The notes: generated from the sequence alone by a model not told the origin. Positions 1 to 9,349 are shown, numbered from the stretch's first letter. The stretch is DNA of 64,000 nucleotides from CAWATZ01 sp963784995 (GCA_963784995.1 CAWATZ010000013.1:1178001-1242000), one strand, 5' to 3'. A program made the numbers and translations.

Positions 1-426
1 GGGTCATGACACACTCGTTTCTGCCCGAACCAATCCGTTCGCCGATTCCAGAGGAGTTGTCCTGGCGACGCTGAGAACGGCTCAATCATCGTGCGAGGGC
101 GAGTCTACCGATGAGCATGCTCATATAGCAAGTGAAAAACCTGAAATAGTTTTATTTCCTGATAATATTGAAGGAACCGCGGCAACACGTTCCTGGATTT
201 GAGCCATTTATTACTCCGGCACGAAAGAAGTTCAGCACAAGCCCGGAGCGCCAGCGGCGGGATCGGGCTGTCACGAGGGCGGTCCCGTCGCTGGCGCTCC
301 GGGCTTGTGAGACTCTTTCCTGCCGGAGTAATAGTTGTCGTTGCTTGTGTTGCCGAGCCAAGGAGAGCCCTGTCCATGCAGCCCGCTTTCTCCTAGCGTG
401 AATGATGAAATTCCACTCTCCTCGTT
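1..426. other. Intergenic stretch without a recognisable gene
   Basis: Several short open frames exist on both strands, but they overlap one another and are created by the long palindrome at 211-331. None has a start with a ribosome binding site or resembles a protein family I recognise. The part before 200 is less GC-rich than the rest and could hold a promoter, but I cannot point to a convincing -35/-10 pair. Confidence 0.5.
211..331. repeat. Long imperfect palindrome (REP/MITE-like)
   Basis: The left arm starting TTACTCCGGCA at 211 is the reverse complement, with a few mismatches, of the right arm ending at 331. Both arms contain the core GCCCGGAGCGCCAGCG (left) and its complement (right). 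The arms are about 50 bp and the centre about 20 bp. It is one of more than a dozen long palindromes in the window, most of them between genes. No transposase is linked to it, so it would be non-autonomous if mobile. Confidence 0.75.
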
Positions 427-510
427 GTGGTTCCAGGGTGGTATCTTTCACTCTTTGAATCCAAATTGGTGCCTTCACGGGGCTTCCCGAATACGACCTG
501 GAAACAGATC

Positions 511-1629
511 ATGGCCACTGGCTCCCCTCCTTCAGACAAAAACGCAAGCGCTTCACCCGCAAACCTTTCCCTGGTGATCGATTACGAACACACCGCCAGT
601 TTTGTCCCGTTGCTGGAGCAGCAGAGCGTGTCGCTGCTGGTCTCGACCTACCAGGCCGGCAAGCTGGTCGTCGTCGGCGTCTCGGCGGGGGAACTGGTCT
701 TTTCCTTTCCGAGCTTTGAACAGGCGATGGGAGTTGCGGCCCAGCGCGGGCGGTTAGCGGTTGGCAGCAACCGGCTGATCTGGATGCTGAAGGACGCTGC
801 GGACCTGGCGCCCCATCTGGAGCCGGCAGGCAAGCACGATGCCTGTTTTGTGCCGCGGACCGCCCACTTCACCGGCACGATTCAGGGACATGAGCTGGCC
901 TGGTCGGGTGAGGAACTCTGGGTCGTCAACACGTCGTTTTCCTGCTTGTGTACGGTCCACCCGGACTACAGTTTCGTGCCGCGCTGGCGTCCTCCCTTCA
1001 TCAGCGCCCTGGCGGCCGAGGACCGCTGCCATCTCAACGGCTTCTGCCTGGAAGCAGGCCAGCCGCGCTTCGTGACGGCGCTGTCGGAGACGGACACGGC
1101 CGAGGGCTGGCGTCCATCCAAGGCAACGAGCGGTTGCCTGATCGACGTGGCCAGCGGTGCCACGGTGGCGCGGGGCTTTGCCATGCCGCACTCGCCCCGG
1201 CTGCACGGCGGCCGGCTATGGCTGCTAGATTCCGGGAAGGGAGAACTGCTGACGGTGGACCCACGCAGCGGCCGGAGCGAGACGGCGGCGCGGTTCCCTG
1301 GTTACGTGCGCGGCCTGGCCTTCCACGGACCTTATGCCTTCGTTGGCCTCTCCCGGATTCGCGATACTTCAGTCTTTGGCGGGCTGCCGATCGCCGAACG
1401 GCGTGCCGAACTGAAGTGCGGCGTGGGTGTGCTGGACCTGCGCAGCGGGCGCCTGGCGGCCGGCCTGGAGTTTCGCTCGGGGGTGACGGAAATCTTCGCC
1501 GTCGAAGTGCTGCCGGGGGTGCGCTGTCCCGTGGTGTCGGGGCCCCACCCGGAACACGATGGCCGCAAACCGATCTGGCTGTGTCCCAGGTCGTCCTACG
1601 CCGCGGCACGAGGACAGGCCGCTTGCTGA
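511..1629 (+). CDS. TIGR03032 family conserved protein
   Basis: A 372-aa protein resembling the TIGR03032 family, whose activity is unknown. It has the N-terminal block with LLVSTYQAGKL, a run of short hydrophobic beta segments, and the C-terminal blocks VGVLDLRSG, GVTEIFAVEVLPG and HDGRKPIWLCP that mark this family. The frame is open upstream to a possible start at 427, but family-like sequence begins shortly after the ATG at 511, so 511 is preferred; neither start has a good Shine-Dalgarno sequence. There is no signal peptide, so it is probably cytosolic. A beta-propeller-like fold is my inference from the repeated short strands. The last ~15 residues look unconserved, and another frame stays open to 1753, so an indel near the end is possible. 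Confidence 0.75.
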   Translation: MATGSPPSDKNASASPANLSLVIDYEHTASFVPLLEQQSVSLLVSTYQAGKLVVVGVSAGELVFSFPSFEQAMGVAAQRGRLAVGSNRLIWMLKDAADLAPHLEPAGKHDACFVPRTAHFTGTIQGHELAWSGEELWVVNTSFSCLCTVHPDYSFVPRWRPPFISALAAEDRCHLNGFCLEAGQPRFVTALSETDTAEGWRPSKATSGCLIDVASGATVARGFAMPHSPRLHGGRLWLLDSGKGELLTVDPRSGRSETAARFPGYVRGLAFHGPYAFVGLSRIRDTSVFGGLPIAERRAELKCGVGVLDLRSGRLAAGLEFRSGVTEIFAVEVLPGVRCPVVSGPHPEHDGRKPIWLCPRSSYAAARGQAAC

Positions 1630-1841
1630 ATCCCAACGGACGCTGGGCGGGCAGGTTGCGGAACAGCTGCCAACGGTCGAGGAACGGCTGCAGCGCCTGC
1701 TGGATGAGCAGGCCCAGGCGGAGTGCGATTGGCAGGCCATGAACGCGAAGTAACGGACAGCGCCCCTGATCGGCGGCAGGGGCGGTCAGGCCAAGGGCGT
1801 CGAGGGGCTCCAGGCGCAGGCGAGCAAGAAAGGAGAGCGCG

Positions 1842-2771
1842 ATGGAACTGCCGCTGCCGGCACCGACCCGCTACGACCAGGCCGCACGCTACTTGCTGCA
1901 GAAAGCCGGTGCGCTGCTGTTTTACTGGCTTTTGCGTCTGAGCGCCGCCCAGCTGCGCTTCGAGCGCTGGCTGCCGACGCAGCTGACCTTGCCGGGAATC
2001 AAGGAGCGGCTCTGCGATGGTATCGCCGAGCTGGTGGACCTGGAGCGCGGTGGTCTGCCCTTTGCCGGCATCCTGGAGGTGCAGACCGTTCCCGATGGCG
2101 ACATGACGGGCCGGCTGATGCTGGCAGGCGGTCTGCTGTGGCTGACGGTCAAGCCTGCGCAACTGCCCGGCGACCGCTACGAACTGGTGGGCATTGTCCT
2201 GAATCTGACGGGCAAGGGCGAGGCGCTGCGGCAGTGCGTGCTGGGCACGGCCGAGTGGACCCTCAAGCCGATCGAGGTCAACCTGGAGACGCTGGACGCA
2301 GCCGAGGTGCTGGAGCAGATCGCGACAGAGCAGGCGCCGCGCGAGCTGCTGGCGATGATTCCGCTGATGAATCGGGGAGGAGAACCGGGTATCATCCAGC
2401 GTTGGAGCGAGCTGGTGGGCGCGGAAACGGACCCGCGCCGACAGGCTGACCATGGGTTGGCCCAGGTCTTTGCCGAGCGGGTCGGTCTGGACGATGCCTG
2501 GAACAACGCCCTGAAAGGATTTGCCATGATCGAGTCTCCTCTGATCGCTGGGTTGCTGGCCGACGCTGCAAGCAAGGCCGAGGCCAAGGCCAAGATCGAG
2601 GCCAAGGCGGAATCGCTGCTGCGTGTCATGCAGAAACGCTATCGGAAGCTGCCTGAGGAGCTGACGGCTGCCATTCGCGTTTGCACCGACGGCGAGCAGC
2701 TGGATCGGTGGCTGGACCTGGCCTTGGAGGTCAAGTCGCTGAAGCAGTTCCGCCAGCAGGCGGGCCTCTGA
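1842..2771 (+). CDS. Rpn/YhgA-like PD-(D/E)XK family protein
   Basis: 309 aa, preceded by AGGAGA about 8 bases before the ATG. Residues 1-40 hold a hydrophobic helix (ALLFYWLLRL). Around residues 65-95 the pattern D-G-I-A-E-L-V followed by ILEVQT matches the D...E-x-Q core of PD-(D/E)XK proteins related to recombination-promoting Rpn nucleases and the large planctomycete set of transposase-like hypotheticals. The C-terminal third is helical, with an Ala/Lys/Glu-rich stretch (SKAEAKAKIEAKAE) that is probably a coiled coil. It stands alone between the TIGR03032 gene and the sigma-WD40 gene, with no mobile element boundary visible. A nuclease role is inferred from the core motif only; it may be inactive. 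Confidence 0.5.
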   Translation: MELPLPAPTRYDQAARYLLQKAGALLFYWLLRLSAAQLRFERWLPTQLTLPGIKERLCDGIAELVDLERGGLPFAGILEVQTVPDGDMTGRLMLAGGLLWLTVKPAQLPGDRYELVGIVLNLTGKGEALRQCVLGTAEWTLKPIEVNLETLDAAEVLEQIATEQAPRELLAMIPLMNRGGEPGIIQRWSELVGAETDPRRQADHGLAQVFAERVGLDDAWNNALKGFAMIESPLIAGLLADAASKAEAKAKIEAKAESLLRVMQKRYRKLPEELTAAIRVCTDGEQLDRWLDLALEVKSLKQFRQQAGL

Positions 2772-2949
2772 GCCTCGCACAGAAAGCCGCAACGCTTTGA
2801 GGTTCCTCTCGCCGTGCTGTCCCCTGGTGCGCGCTGGCGGCCGAACAAACGGCTGCCCTCCTGGGCGCGGACTTCCAGGACTTCGCGCGCCGATTCTCGG
2901 AGCGGCGGCCAGTATAGTAACGGGATCAGGTTGCTCCTGGGGCTTGCCA

Positions 2950-4950
2950 ATGGAAACCTCCGTCAAACTGCTGGACCGTCTCCTTCTCACCCTCGCCGCG
3001 CCGGAACGCAGCGACGGCGAGCTGCTCTGCCACTACGCCAACCTTCGTGACGAGGACGCCTTTACCGAGCTGGTCCGCCGTCATGGTCCGCTCGTTCTGC
3101 GAGTTTGTACGAGCGTCCTCGGAGAAACCACGGCTGCGGAAGATGCCTTTCAGGCCACGTTCCTGCTGCTGGCGCGCAAGGCGAGCCGGCTGGCCGGAAC
3201 GGGTTCGGTGGCCGGCTTCTTGCACGCCGTCGCCTTCCGAACGGCCCGGGACGCTCGGCGAGCAGAGGACCGGCGCCGCCGCCGTGAGTTAGCCCACGGG
3301 GCCCCGCGGTCCGTCCCGGCCGACGATCTGACCTGGCGCGAGGTCCGCGGCCATCTCGATGCCGAGCTGCTGGCCCTGCCGGAGAAGTACCGTCTGCCGC
3401 TGCTGCTCTGTTACCTGCAGGAGCTGAACTATGAGGCTGCCGCCCGCCAGCTGGGCTGTTCGGTTGGGGCCCTCCGGGGCCGACTGGAACGCGGCAAGGA
3501 GATGCTGCGCAAGCGATTGGCCCGATTGGGTCTGCCCCTCGCCGCACCGGTGCTTGTGCTCGGCAAGCCAGCGGCGGTGTCCGCAGTCCTGGTCGAAGCC
3601 ACCCGCGCGACGGTCCGCGCCGGCCTGACGGGAGGAGCCGTCCCCTCGACGGTCGCTCGTCTGCTCGGGTCGGCGGCTCGGCTCAAGGCAATGCTGGTCA
3701 CATCAGCGGTTGCCGTCGTCGCCACGATCAGCCTGGTCCTTGCCGGCGGGAGCGGTCCCGGCGATCCCCCTCCACCGGCGGCCAAACCGCCCGTCGCCCG
3801 GACCGACGCGGCCAGGCCCCGGACGGACTCCCTCGGCGACCCCCTGCCGGCCGACGCGCTCCTGCGCCTGGGCACCAGCCGCTTCCGGCATGGCCGGGAG
3901 ATTTACTCGCTGGCTTATTCCGCCGACGGCCGCCGCATCGTGACTGGCAACGCGGGTCTCACTCGGCTCCTCGACAGTGCCAGCGTGATCGTCTGGGACG
4001 CGGACACGGGCAAGCCGCTGCGCCGCTGGGACGGTCATGCGCACGTCGTCCGGTCGGTCGCCATCTCGGGCGACAACAAGTACGTCGCCGTGGCCAATGG
4101 CTTCGGCAAGGTGGTCCTGTATGATCTGGCTGCCGACAAAATGTGCCGGGAATTCGACTCGATGAGCCCCGAACGAGTCCTGTTCACGCCGGACAGTTCC
4201 ACGCTCCTCATCGCGAACGGCCCGCAGGTGCGTCGCTGGGACCTGGCCCGAGAACGGGAACTGGAGCCGTTCCGCGGGCACGTGGACAGCATCTTTGGCC
4301 TGACCGTCACCCCTGACGGCAAAACCCTCGCCACCTGCGCCTGTGACGGCACAGTGCGCCTCTGGGACAGTGCCGGCAAGGATCACACCGTGCTGCTCTG
4401 GGACCTTGGCGGGCGGTCGCCGAAGGGTTCCCTGACGGCACAGGACCGTGATACCCTCTGGACCACGCTGGCCGGCAACGATCCGGCTGCGGCCTATTCG
4501 ACCATCCGCACTCTGGCCGCGGTCCCCGAGCAGGCCCTGCCGCTGCTGAAGGAGCGGCTGAAGCCGGTTACCCCGGTCGAGACGAAGCGGCTCCAGTCGC
4601 TCCTGGACGAACTCGACCGCGATCAGTTCGAGGTCCGTCAGCGTGCCTCGGATGAGCTGGAGAAATCGGGCTTCGCCTGTGTGCCCTTCCTGCGGAAAGC
4701 GCTGAAGGAGAAGGAGCGCTCGGCGGAGGTGCGCCGCCGGGTAGAAGACCTGCTGGACAGGCTGAACGGTGCTTATCTGTCGCCGGCGGAGTTGCGTGCC
4801 GTGCGTGCCATCGAGGTGCTGGAACGGATCGGCTCGACGGAGGCACGCCGGGTGCTGTACCAGGTCGCCAGGGGAATCCCAGGAGCGCCGCGCACCTCGG
4901 ACGCCCAGGCCGCGAGCCGGCGGCTGCAACGGCGGCCGCAACAGCCCTGA
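2950..4950 (+). CDS. ECF sigma factor fused to membrane segment, WD40 repeats and C-terminal helical module
   Basis: 666 aa from the ATG at 2950 (METSVKLL). Residues about 20-95 are sigma region 2 (DEDAFTELVRRHGPLVLRVC, AEDAFQATFLLLARKA). Residues about 135-185 are region 4 (LPEKYRLPLLLCYLQEL, YEAAARQLGCSVGALRGRLER). A hydrophobic segment at about 245-262 (AMLVTSAVAVVATISLVLAG) would anchor it in the membrane. It is followed by a Pro-rich linker and WD40 units (YSADGRRIVTG, VIVWDADTGK, VTPDGKTLAT, VRLWD) to about 485. The last ~170 residues form a helical module (TLWTTLAGNDPAAAYSTIRTL, RRRVEDLL, VLERIGSTEARRVL) that recurs in the WD40 protein at 22573-24045. ECF factors with C-terminal WD40 domains are known from Gemmata-like planctomycetes. 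Membrane tethering of a sigma factor implies control by release or proteolysis (inference). Confidence 0.88.
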   Translation: METSVKLLDRLLLTLAAPERSDGELLCHYANLRDEDAFTELVRRHGPLVLRVCTSVLGETTAAEDAFQATFLLLARKASRLAGTGSVAGFLHAVAFRTARDARRAEDRRRRRELAHGAPRSVPADDLTWREVRGHLDAELLALPEKYRLPLLLCYLQELNYEAAARQLGCSVGALRGRLERGKEMLRKRLARLGLPLAAPVLVLGKPAAVSAVLVEATRATVRAGLTGGAVPSTVARLLGSAARLKAMLVTSAVAVVATISLVLAGGSGPGDPPPPAAKPPVARTDAARPRTDSLGDPLPADALLRLGTSRFRHGREIYSLAYSADGRRIVTGNAGLTRLLDSASVIVWDADTGKPLRRWDGHAHVVRSVAISGDNKYVAVANGFGKVVLYDLAADKMCREFDSMSPERVLFTPDSSTLLIANGPQVRRWDLARERELEPFRGHVDSIFGLTVTPDGKTLATCACDGTVRLWDSAGKDHTVLLWDLGGRSPKGSLTAQDRDTLWTTLAGNDPAAAYSTIRTLAAVPEQALPLLKERLKPVTPVETKRLQSLLDELDRDQFEVRQRASDELEKSGFACVPFLRKALKEKERSAEVRRRVEDLLDRLNGAYLSPAELRAVRAIEVLERIGSTEARRVLYQVARGIPGAPRTSDAQAASRRLQRRPQQP

Positions 4951-4961
4951 AAGAGCCAGTC

Positions 4962-6179
4962 ATGGTCGATCCCGCCACTTCCTGGAGTCTGACGGCACGC
5001 TGGCTCTTTCCCGTGGCCGGTCCGCCGCTGGAGGGCGGCGTCCTGACCATCACCGGCGACCGGATCACGGCGGTGGCGCCCGCCGGCAGCCGCACGCCGG
5101 ACCTGGACCTGGGCAACGCCGCCGTGCTGCCGGGCCTGGTCAACGCACACACCCATCTGGACCTCGGCGGCCTGCGCGGTCTGGCACCCCCGTCCCCCGA
5201 CTTCACCGGCTGGCTGCGCCAGGTCATCGCTCATCGGCGCAGCCGGACGCCGGAGCAGGTGCGGCAGGACGTGCAGGCCGGGCTGGCCGAGTGTCTGCGC
5301 TTCGGCACGACGCTGCTCGGGGACATTTCCGGGGATGGCAGCAGCTGGGACCTCGTCAAGGACGCTCCACTGCGCGCCGTTGTTTTCCGAGAGATGCTTG
5401 GCCTGACCCGGGAACGTGCGGCCCAGGCGCTGGCGGACGCCGGCGCCTGGCTGCAAAGCCATCCCGCGACGGCGACCTGTCGGCCGGGTCTGAGTCCGCA
5501 CGCTCCCTACAGCGTCCGGGCTGATCTGTTTGGACGCGCCAAGAGCCTGGCGGACAAGTACCAAGCTCCCGTGGCAATCCACCTCGCGGAGTCCCCGGCG
5601 GAACTGGAGCTGCTGCGCCGCCGCCGCGGTCCGTTGGTGCCGTTCCTTCAGGAACTCGGGGTCTGGGACCCGGACGGCCTGGCCGGTTCCCCGACCCAGG
5701 TGATGCGTGCCGCGACCTGGCAACTCCGCACCCGGCAACTGTTCATCCACGGCAACTACCTCGCCAGGAGCGCTGCGGTTCGGCCCCAGGACAGCGTCAT
5801 CTACTGCCCACGCACCCACGCCGCTTTCGCTCACGACCCGCATCCCTTCCGCGAATTACTCCAGCGCAAGCGCCGGGTGGCCCTCGGCACCGACAGCCTG
5901 GCATCCAATCCCGACCTCGACGTGCTTGCCGAGGCCCGCTTCCTGTACCAGCTCCACCCGGACCTGCCCGGCGAGGTGGTCCTGCGCCTGGCGACGCTGT
6001 CCGGCGCGGAGGCCCTGGGCTGGGAGGACGAGACGGGCAGCCTGGAGCCGGGCAAGTCCGCGGACCTGGTCGTGGCGGCGCTGCCGGAGCGGACGGACCC
6101 AGATCCATACCGCTTGCTCTTCGATCCGGAGGCGGCCGTGCGACGGGTGCTGTTCCGTGGCTGCTGGGTGCTGGATTAA
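4962..6179 (+). CDS. Amidohydrolase (Atz/Trz, cytosine-deaminase-like superfamily)
   Basis: 405 aa, starting 11 bases after the sigma-WD40 stop, so probably cotranscribed. Metal-dependent hydrolase of the amidohydrolase superfamily. The HxH metal motif is in NAHTHLDL (about residue 60), the substrate loop in LSPHAPYS, a His ligand in AIHLAES, a further His in FIHGNYL, and the conserved Asp in ALGTDSLASNPDLD. C-terminal composite-domain strands (GSLEPGKSADLVV) complete the fold. The pattern CPRTHAAF with LGTDSLASN is shared with chlorohydrolase/deaminase-like enzymes, including aminodeoxyfutalosine deaminases, so a deaminase acting on a nucleoside-like substrate is plausible. No other menaquinone gene lies nearby, so I do not assign that name. 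Cytoplasmic. Confidence 0.8.
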   Translation: MVDPATSWSLTARWLFPVAGPPLEGGVLTITGDRITAVAPAGSRTPDLDLGNAAVLPGLVNAHTHLDLGGLRGLAPPSPDFTGWLRQVIAHRRSRTPEQVRQDVQAGLAECLRFGTTLLGDISGDGSSWDLVKDAPLRAVVFREMLGLTRERAAQALADAGAWLQSHPATATCRPGLSPHAPYSVRADLFGRAKSLADKYQAPVAIHLAESPAELELLRRRRGPLVPFLQELGVWDPDGLAGSPTQVMRAATWQLRTRQLFIHGNYLARSAAVRPQDSVIYCPRTHAAFAHDPHPFRELLQRKRRVALGTDSLASNPDLDVLAEARFLYQLHPDLPGEVVLRLATLSGAEALGWEDETGSLEPGKSADLVVAALPERTDPDPYRLLFDPEAAVRRVLFRGCWVLD

Positions 6180-6290
6180 CCGTCGTAATTGGGGCTTGTC
6201 CTCCTCCCCGGTGCGCTCATATGGTAATGGAAGTGAAAAACCAAAGAAGAAACGAACGCCTCGCCCTGCGCAGCTTCGGGTTGGACGACA

Positions 6291-6896
6291 ATGGATCGCA
6301 TCGAGATCAAGGATGCCGGCACGACGTCGGCACTGGAGGATCATTTTTCTCCTGCTCCGCTCTCGGCGGAGCAAGTGTACTATGATTATGCGCCGCGGGT
6401 CTTTCACGTGGCCCGGCGCATGGTGAGCAGCGACGTGGATGCCGAGGACGTGACACAGGACGTGCTGCTGCAGGTGGTCCGCAAGTTGCCCACGTTCCGG
6501 GGCGAGTCCGCGTTCCCGACCTGGCTGCACCGGATCACCATCAACGCCGCCCTGTCGCACCGCCGCCGGCGTGCCGTGCGGGAGGAAGGTCGGGTCGAGG
6601 GCATCGATCTGCTGCTGGAGGAACAGCCGATCGAATCGCCGGCCCGCCCCTGGACCCTGGGCCCCGAGAGGCAACTGCTCAACCAGGAAACGCAGCAGCT
6701 GATCCAGCAGGCCATCGAGCAGTTGCCACCGGCGTACCGCGAGGTCTTCGTGCTGTCGGACGTCGAGGGCCGCGCCAACGCCGAGATTGCCAGCAAGCTG
6801 GGCCTGAGCTTGCCGGCCATGAAAAGCCGGCTGCACCGGGCCCGCCTGCTGCTCCGCGAGGCCCTGGCGCCCCACTTCCATGAACTGGCCGGCTAA
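6291..6896 (+). CDS. ECF RNA polymerase sigma factor (RpoE type)
   Basis: 201 aa. Sigma region 2 spans about residues 25-95 (YDYAPRVFHVARRM, DVDAEDVTQDVLLQVVRKLPTFRGES, FPTWLHRITINAALSHRRR). Region 4 spans about 135-190 (QAIEQLPPAYREVFVLSDVEG, ANAEIASKLGLSLPAMKSRLHRARLLLRE). Length and layout are those of an ordinary ECF factor with no extra C-terminal domain. The start at 6291 has only a weak purine stretch upstream. A perfect 35-bp palindrome follows the stop at 6919-7005 and could serve as a terminator. No anti-sigma factor is adjacent; the next gene encodes a TPR protein. Confidence 0.9.
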   Translation: MDRIEIKDAGTTSALEDHFSPAPLSAEQVYYDYAPRVFHVARRMVSSDVDAEDVTQDVLLQVVRKLPTFRGESAFPTWLHRITINAALSHRRRRAVREEGRVEGIDLLLEEQPIESPARPWTLGPERQLLNQETQQLIQQAIEQLPPAYREVFVLSDVEGRANAEIASKLGLSLPAMKSRLHRARLLLREALAPHFHELAG

Positions 6897-6918
6897 CGGG
6901 TTCTGCCAAAACCCCTTC

Positions 6919-7005
6919 GCCGAGCCGCGCACGCAGCGCAGCGGAGTAAGCGGCCCGGGAGGCAACCGGACCGCTTACTCCGCTGCGCTGCGTGCGCGGC
7001 TCGGC
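6919..7005. repeat. Perfect palindrome, 35-bp arms
   Basis: The arms 6919-6953 and 6971-7005 are exact reverse complements (core ACGCAGCGCAGCGGAGTAAG) around a 17-nt centre. It lies 22 bp after the ECF stop codon and may terminate transcription, although no T-run follows. Confidence 0.85.
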
Positions 7006-7044
7006 AGTGGTGTCCCGGGCGCGGCCCAGGGAGTACAAAGCTGC

Positions 7045-7072
7045 TTGACGCCCCTCCGGACTGTGGTAACCT
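7045..7072 (+). promoter_or_regulatory. Possible promoter of the TPR gene
   Basis: TTGACG at 7045-7050 is a good -35 match. TAACCT at 7067-7072, 16 bases further on, is a poor -10. It sits about 70 bp ahead of the TPR gene start at 7140. Sequence match only. Confidence 0.22.
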
Positions 7073-7139
7073 GTGCTGTACGTGACGGACTCACGCGAGT
7101 TCGTGGGCAGAAGCGTTCGGAGTGGTCAGCGAGGTCATC

Positions 7140-8636
7140 ATGGCAAAAGACGCCGAGCCGAGCAAACCCAGCGCCTCTCTGGTGCCGGCCCCCACGGCCG
7201 ACCAGCGCAAGGCCGCGTCCGGACAGTTCGAGCGTGCCAACCAGGTGGTTGCCTCGGGCAACTATGACTATGGCATCCGCCTGCTCTTGAGCTGCTGCAA
7301 GCTGGACCCGGCCAACCTGATCTATCGGCAAACGCTGCGGCGGACCGAGAAGGCCAAGTACCACAACAACCTGCGCGGCCACTGGCTGGCCTGGCTGACC
7401 GGCTGGCTGGGCCGGGCCAAGGTCAGCACCGCCCTGCGCTCCGCCGAGTACCTCAAGGTGCTGGAGAAGGGCGAGGAAGTGCTGACGCGCAATCCCTGGG
7501 ACGTGGGCACGCAGATGGCCATGGCCGAGGCGGCCGACAACCTGGGACTGCTGGACCTGGCCATCTGGACCCTGGAGCAGGCCCGGCAGAAGGCGCCGCG
7601 GGGCGTGGGACTCAACCGCGCCCTGGCCCGGCTGTACGAGAAGCGCGGCAACTTCACCCAGGCGATGGCCCTGTGGCAGTTGATCCGCAAGGTCAAGCCC
7701 GACGACGGCGAGGCCGACCGCAAGCTGAAGGACCTGGCCGCCTCGGAGACGATCAGCCGCGGCCAGTACGGCGAGGCCGCGGCCGCCGCCGAGGGGGACG
7801 AGAACAAAGTGCCGTCCGGACCCACACCGGTGATCCGGCCCAAGTCCAGGCCGGTGGTGGACCTTCCTCCCGAGGAGAAGCTCTCGCCGGCGGAGGAGCG
7901 AGTCCGCCGGGAAGTCGAGCCGCTGAAGGCACGCCTGCAAGCCGACCCCACCAGCATGCACCTGCATTTGCAGCTGGCCCGGGTCTACCGCCAGGCCGAC
8001 CAGCTGGAGCAGGCCCGCAAGGTGCTGACCGACGGCCTGGCCGCCACCGGCAACGCCTTCGAGCTGACCGTGGAGCTGCTCGACCTGGACATCGAGCCGT
8101 ACCGACGCAACCTGGCCGTCGCCGAGGAGAAGCTCAAAACCAATCCCGACGATCCGGACCTGCGCAAACTGCAACGGAAACTGCGCAAGGAGATCAACAC
8201 GCGGGAGATGGAACTGTACCGCCAGAAGGCCGATCGCTTCCCGACGGAGATGAGCCACCGGGTCGAGCTGGGCATCCGGCTGGTCCGCGCCGGTCAGATG
8301 GACGAGGCGATCCGCGAATTGCAGCAGGCCCGCAATGACCCCAAGGTGCGCTGGCGAGCGCAGATGGAGCTGGGGCATTGTTTCAAGGCACGCCACAACT
8401 GGAAGCTGGCCCAGCGCAATTTCGAGGAGGCCCTGCAGCAGCTGCCGCCCAATGAGAAGGCGATGCGCAAGGAGTTGCTGTTCTTGCTGGCCCAGGGCGC
8501 GGCCGAGAACGGCGACCTGCAAAAGGCGGTGGACCTGGGCAACGAGCTGGCCAACGAAGATTTCGGTTTCCGCGACATCGGCCGGCTGCTGGACGAATGG
8601 CAGGAGCGGCTGGCGCAGGAGCAGGCGGCGGGATGA
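7140..8636 (+). CDS. Tetratricopeptide repeat protein
   Basis: 498 aa from the ATG at 7140, with GAGG 6 bases upstream; an in-frame GTG/ATG region at 7122 is less likely. Repeated helix pairs with TPR spacing are seen at about residues 25-60 (FERANQVVASGNYDYGIRLL), 105-175 (LKVLEKGEEVL, AEAADNLGLLDLAIWTLEQA), 270-330 (HLQLARVYRQADQLEQARKVL) and 385-480 (GIRLVRAGQMDEAIRELQQA, LGHCFKARHNWKLAQRNFEEAL). A charged, low-complexity linker lies near 215-255. There is no signal peptide or membrane segment. It probably acts as a cytoplasmic scaffold. It lies between two ECF sigma genes and may belong to the same regulatory cluster (inference). Confidence 0.85.
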   Translation: MAKDAEPSKPSASLVPAPTADQRKAASGQFERANQVVASGNYDYGIRLLLSCCKLDPANLIYRQTLRRTEKAKYHNNLRGHWLAWLTGWLGRAKVSTALRSAEYLKVLEKGEEVLTRNPWDVGTQMAMAEAADNLGLLDLAIWTLEQARQKAPRGVGLNRALARLYEKRGNFTQAMALWQLIRKVKPDDGEADRKLKDLAASETISRGQYGEAAAAAEGDENKVPSGPTPVIRPKSRPVVDLPPEEKLSPAEERVRREVEPLKARLQADPTSMHLHLQLARVYRQADQLEQARKVLTDGLAATGNAFELTVELLDLDIEPYRRNLAVAEEKLKTNPDDPDLRKLQRKLRKEINTREMELYRQKADRFPTEMSHRVELGIRLVRAGQMDEAIRELQQARNDPKVRWRAQMELGHCFKARHNWKLAQRNFEEALQQLPPNEKAMRKELLFLLAQGAAENGDLQKAVDLGNELANEDFGFRDIGRLLDEWQERLAQEQAAG

Positions 8637-8663
8637 CGAGGTCGTTCGTGCCTGGGTGATGAA

Positions 8664-9237
8664 ATGCCCGAAGTCACGCAGTTGCTGCAGGCGCTGGACC
8701 GGGGTGACCCGCGCGGCCGCTCAGTTGCTGCCTTTGGTCTACGACGAGCTGCGCGGCCTCGCCGCCGCCCGGTTGGCCGCGGAGCCATCGGGCAACACTC
8801 TTCAGCCGACCGCTCTGGTCCACGAAGCCTATCTGCGGCTGGTCGGCACCCCCGACGGCGATCAGTGGGACGGCCGCGGCCATTTCTTCGCGGCCGCGGC
8901 CGAGGCCATGCGCCGCATCCTGGTGGACGCCGCCCGCCGGAAGAGGCGGGAAAAGCACGGCGGGGACCGGACTCGCATCCCCCTGGAAGACGCACAGCCC
9001 GCCGCGCCCGAGCCACGCGACGACCTGGTGGCCCTGGACGCCGCTCTCACCCGGCTGGCGGCCGTGGACCCGCAGGCGGCCAAACTGGTCGAGCTGCGCC
9101 ACTTCGCCGGCCTGTCCGTCGCTGAGGCGGCGCAAACCCTTGGCGTCTCAATGCGTACGGCGGATCGGCTGTGGGCCTTCGCCCGTGCCTGGCTGCACCG
9201 CGAGCTGACCGGCACGGCCGCCGATCCCCAATCTTGA
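8664..9237 (+). CDS. ECF sigma factor (TIGR02999-like), frameshifted as given
   Basis: Two frames together make one sigma factor. The ATG at 8664 gives MPEVTQLLQALDRGDP, the family N-terminus. From about 8715 the next frame continues AAAQLLPLVYDELRGLAA, LQPTALVHEAYLRLVG, GHFFAAAAEAMRRILVDAARRKRREKHGG, and region 4 (LVELRHFAGLSVAEAAQTLGVS) to the stop at 9237. The shift lies in the GCGCGG run near 8709-8716 and equals a loss of two bases or a gain of one. The ATG at 8659 is in the downstream frame but yields an unrelated N-terminus (MKCPKSRSCC). This family is usually paired with a Ser/Thr kinase gene, and the next gene is one. The sequence may be a sequencing error or an inactive gene. Confidence 0.8.
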
Positions 9238-9349
9238 AAAAAAGTGGCGTGAATCCGGCGCCGCGACGCATTGTTAGCAGGATGCCTCCGACACAACACC
9301 TGGAATGAGCCGCCTCAAACCAGGTCCGTCCCCTTCCGAGGGCTCCGCC

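Noticed and set aside
1559..1753. 64-codon frame ending VEERLQRLLDEQAQAECDWQ-like sequence
   Set aside because: Its first half overlaps the TIGR03032 gene, it has no ribosome binding site and no family. It could be the true tail of that gene after an indel, but I cannot show this.
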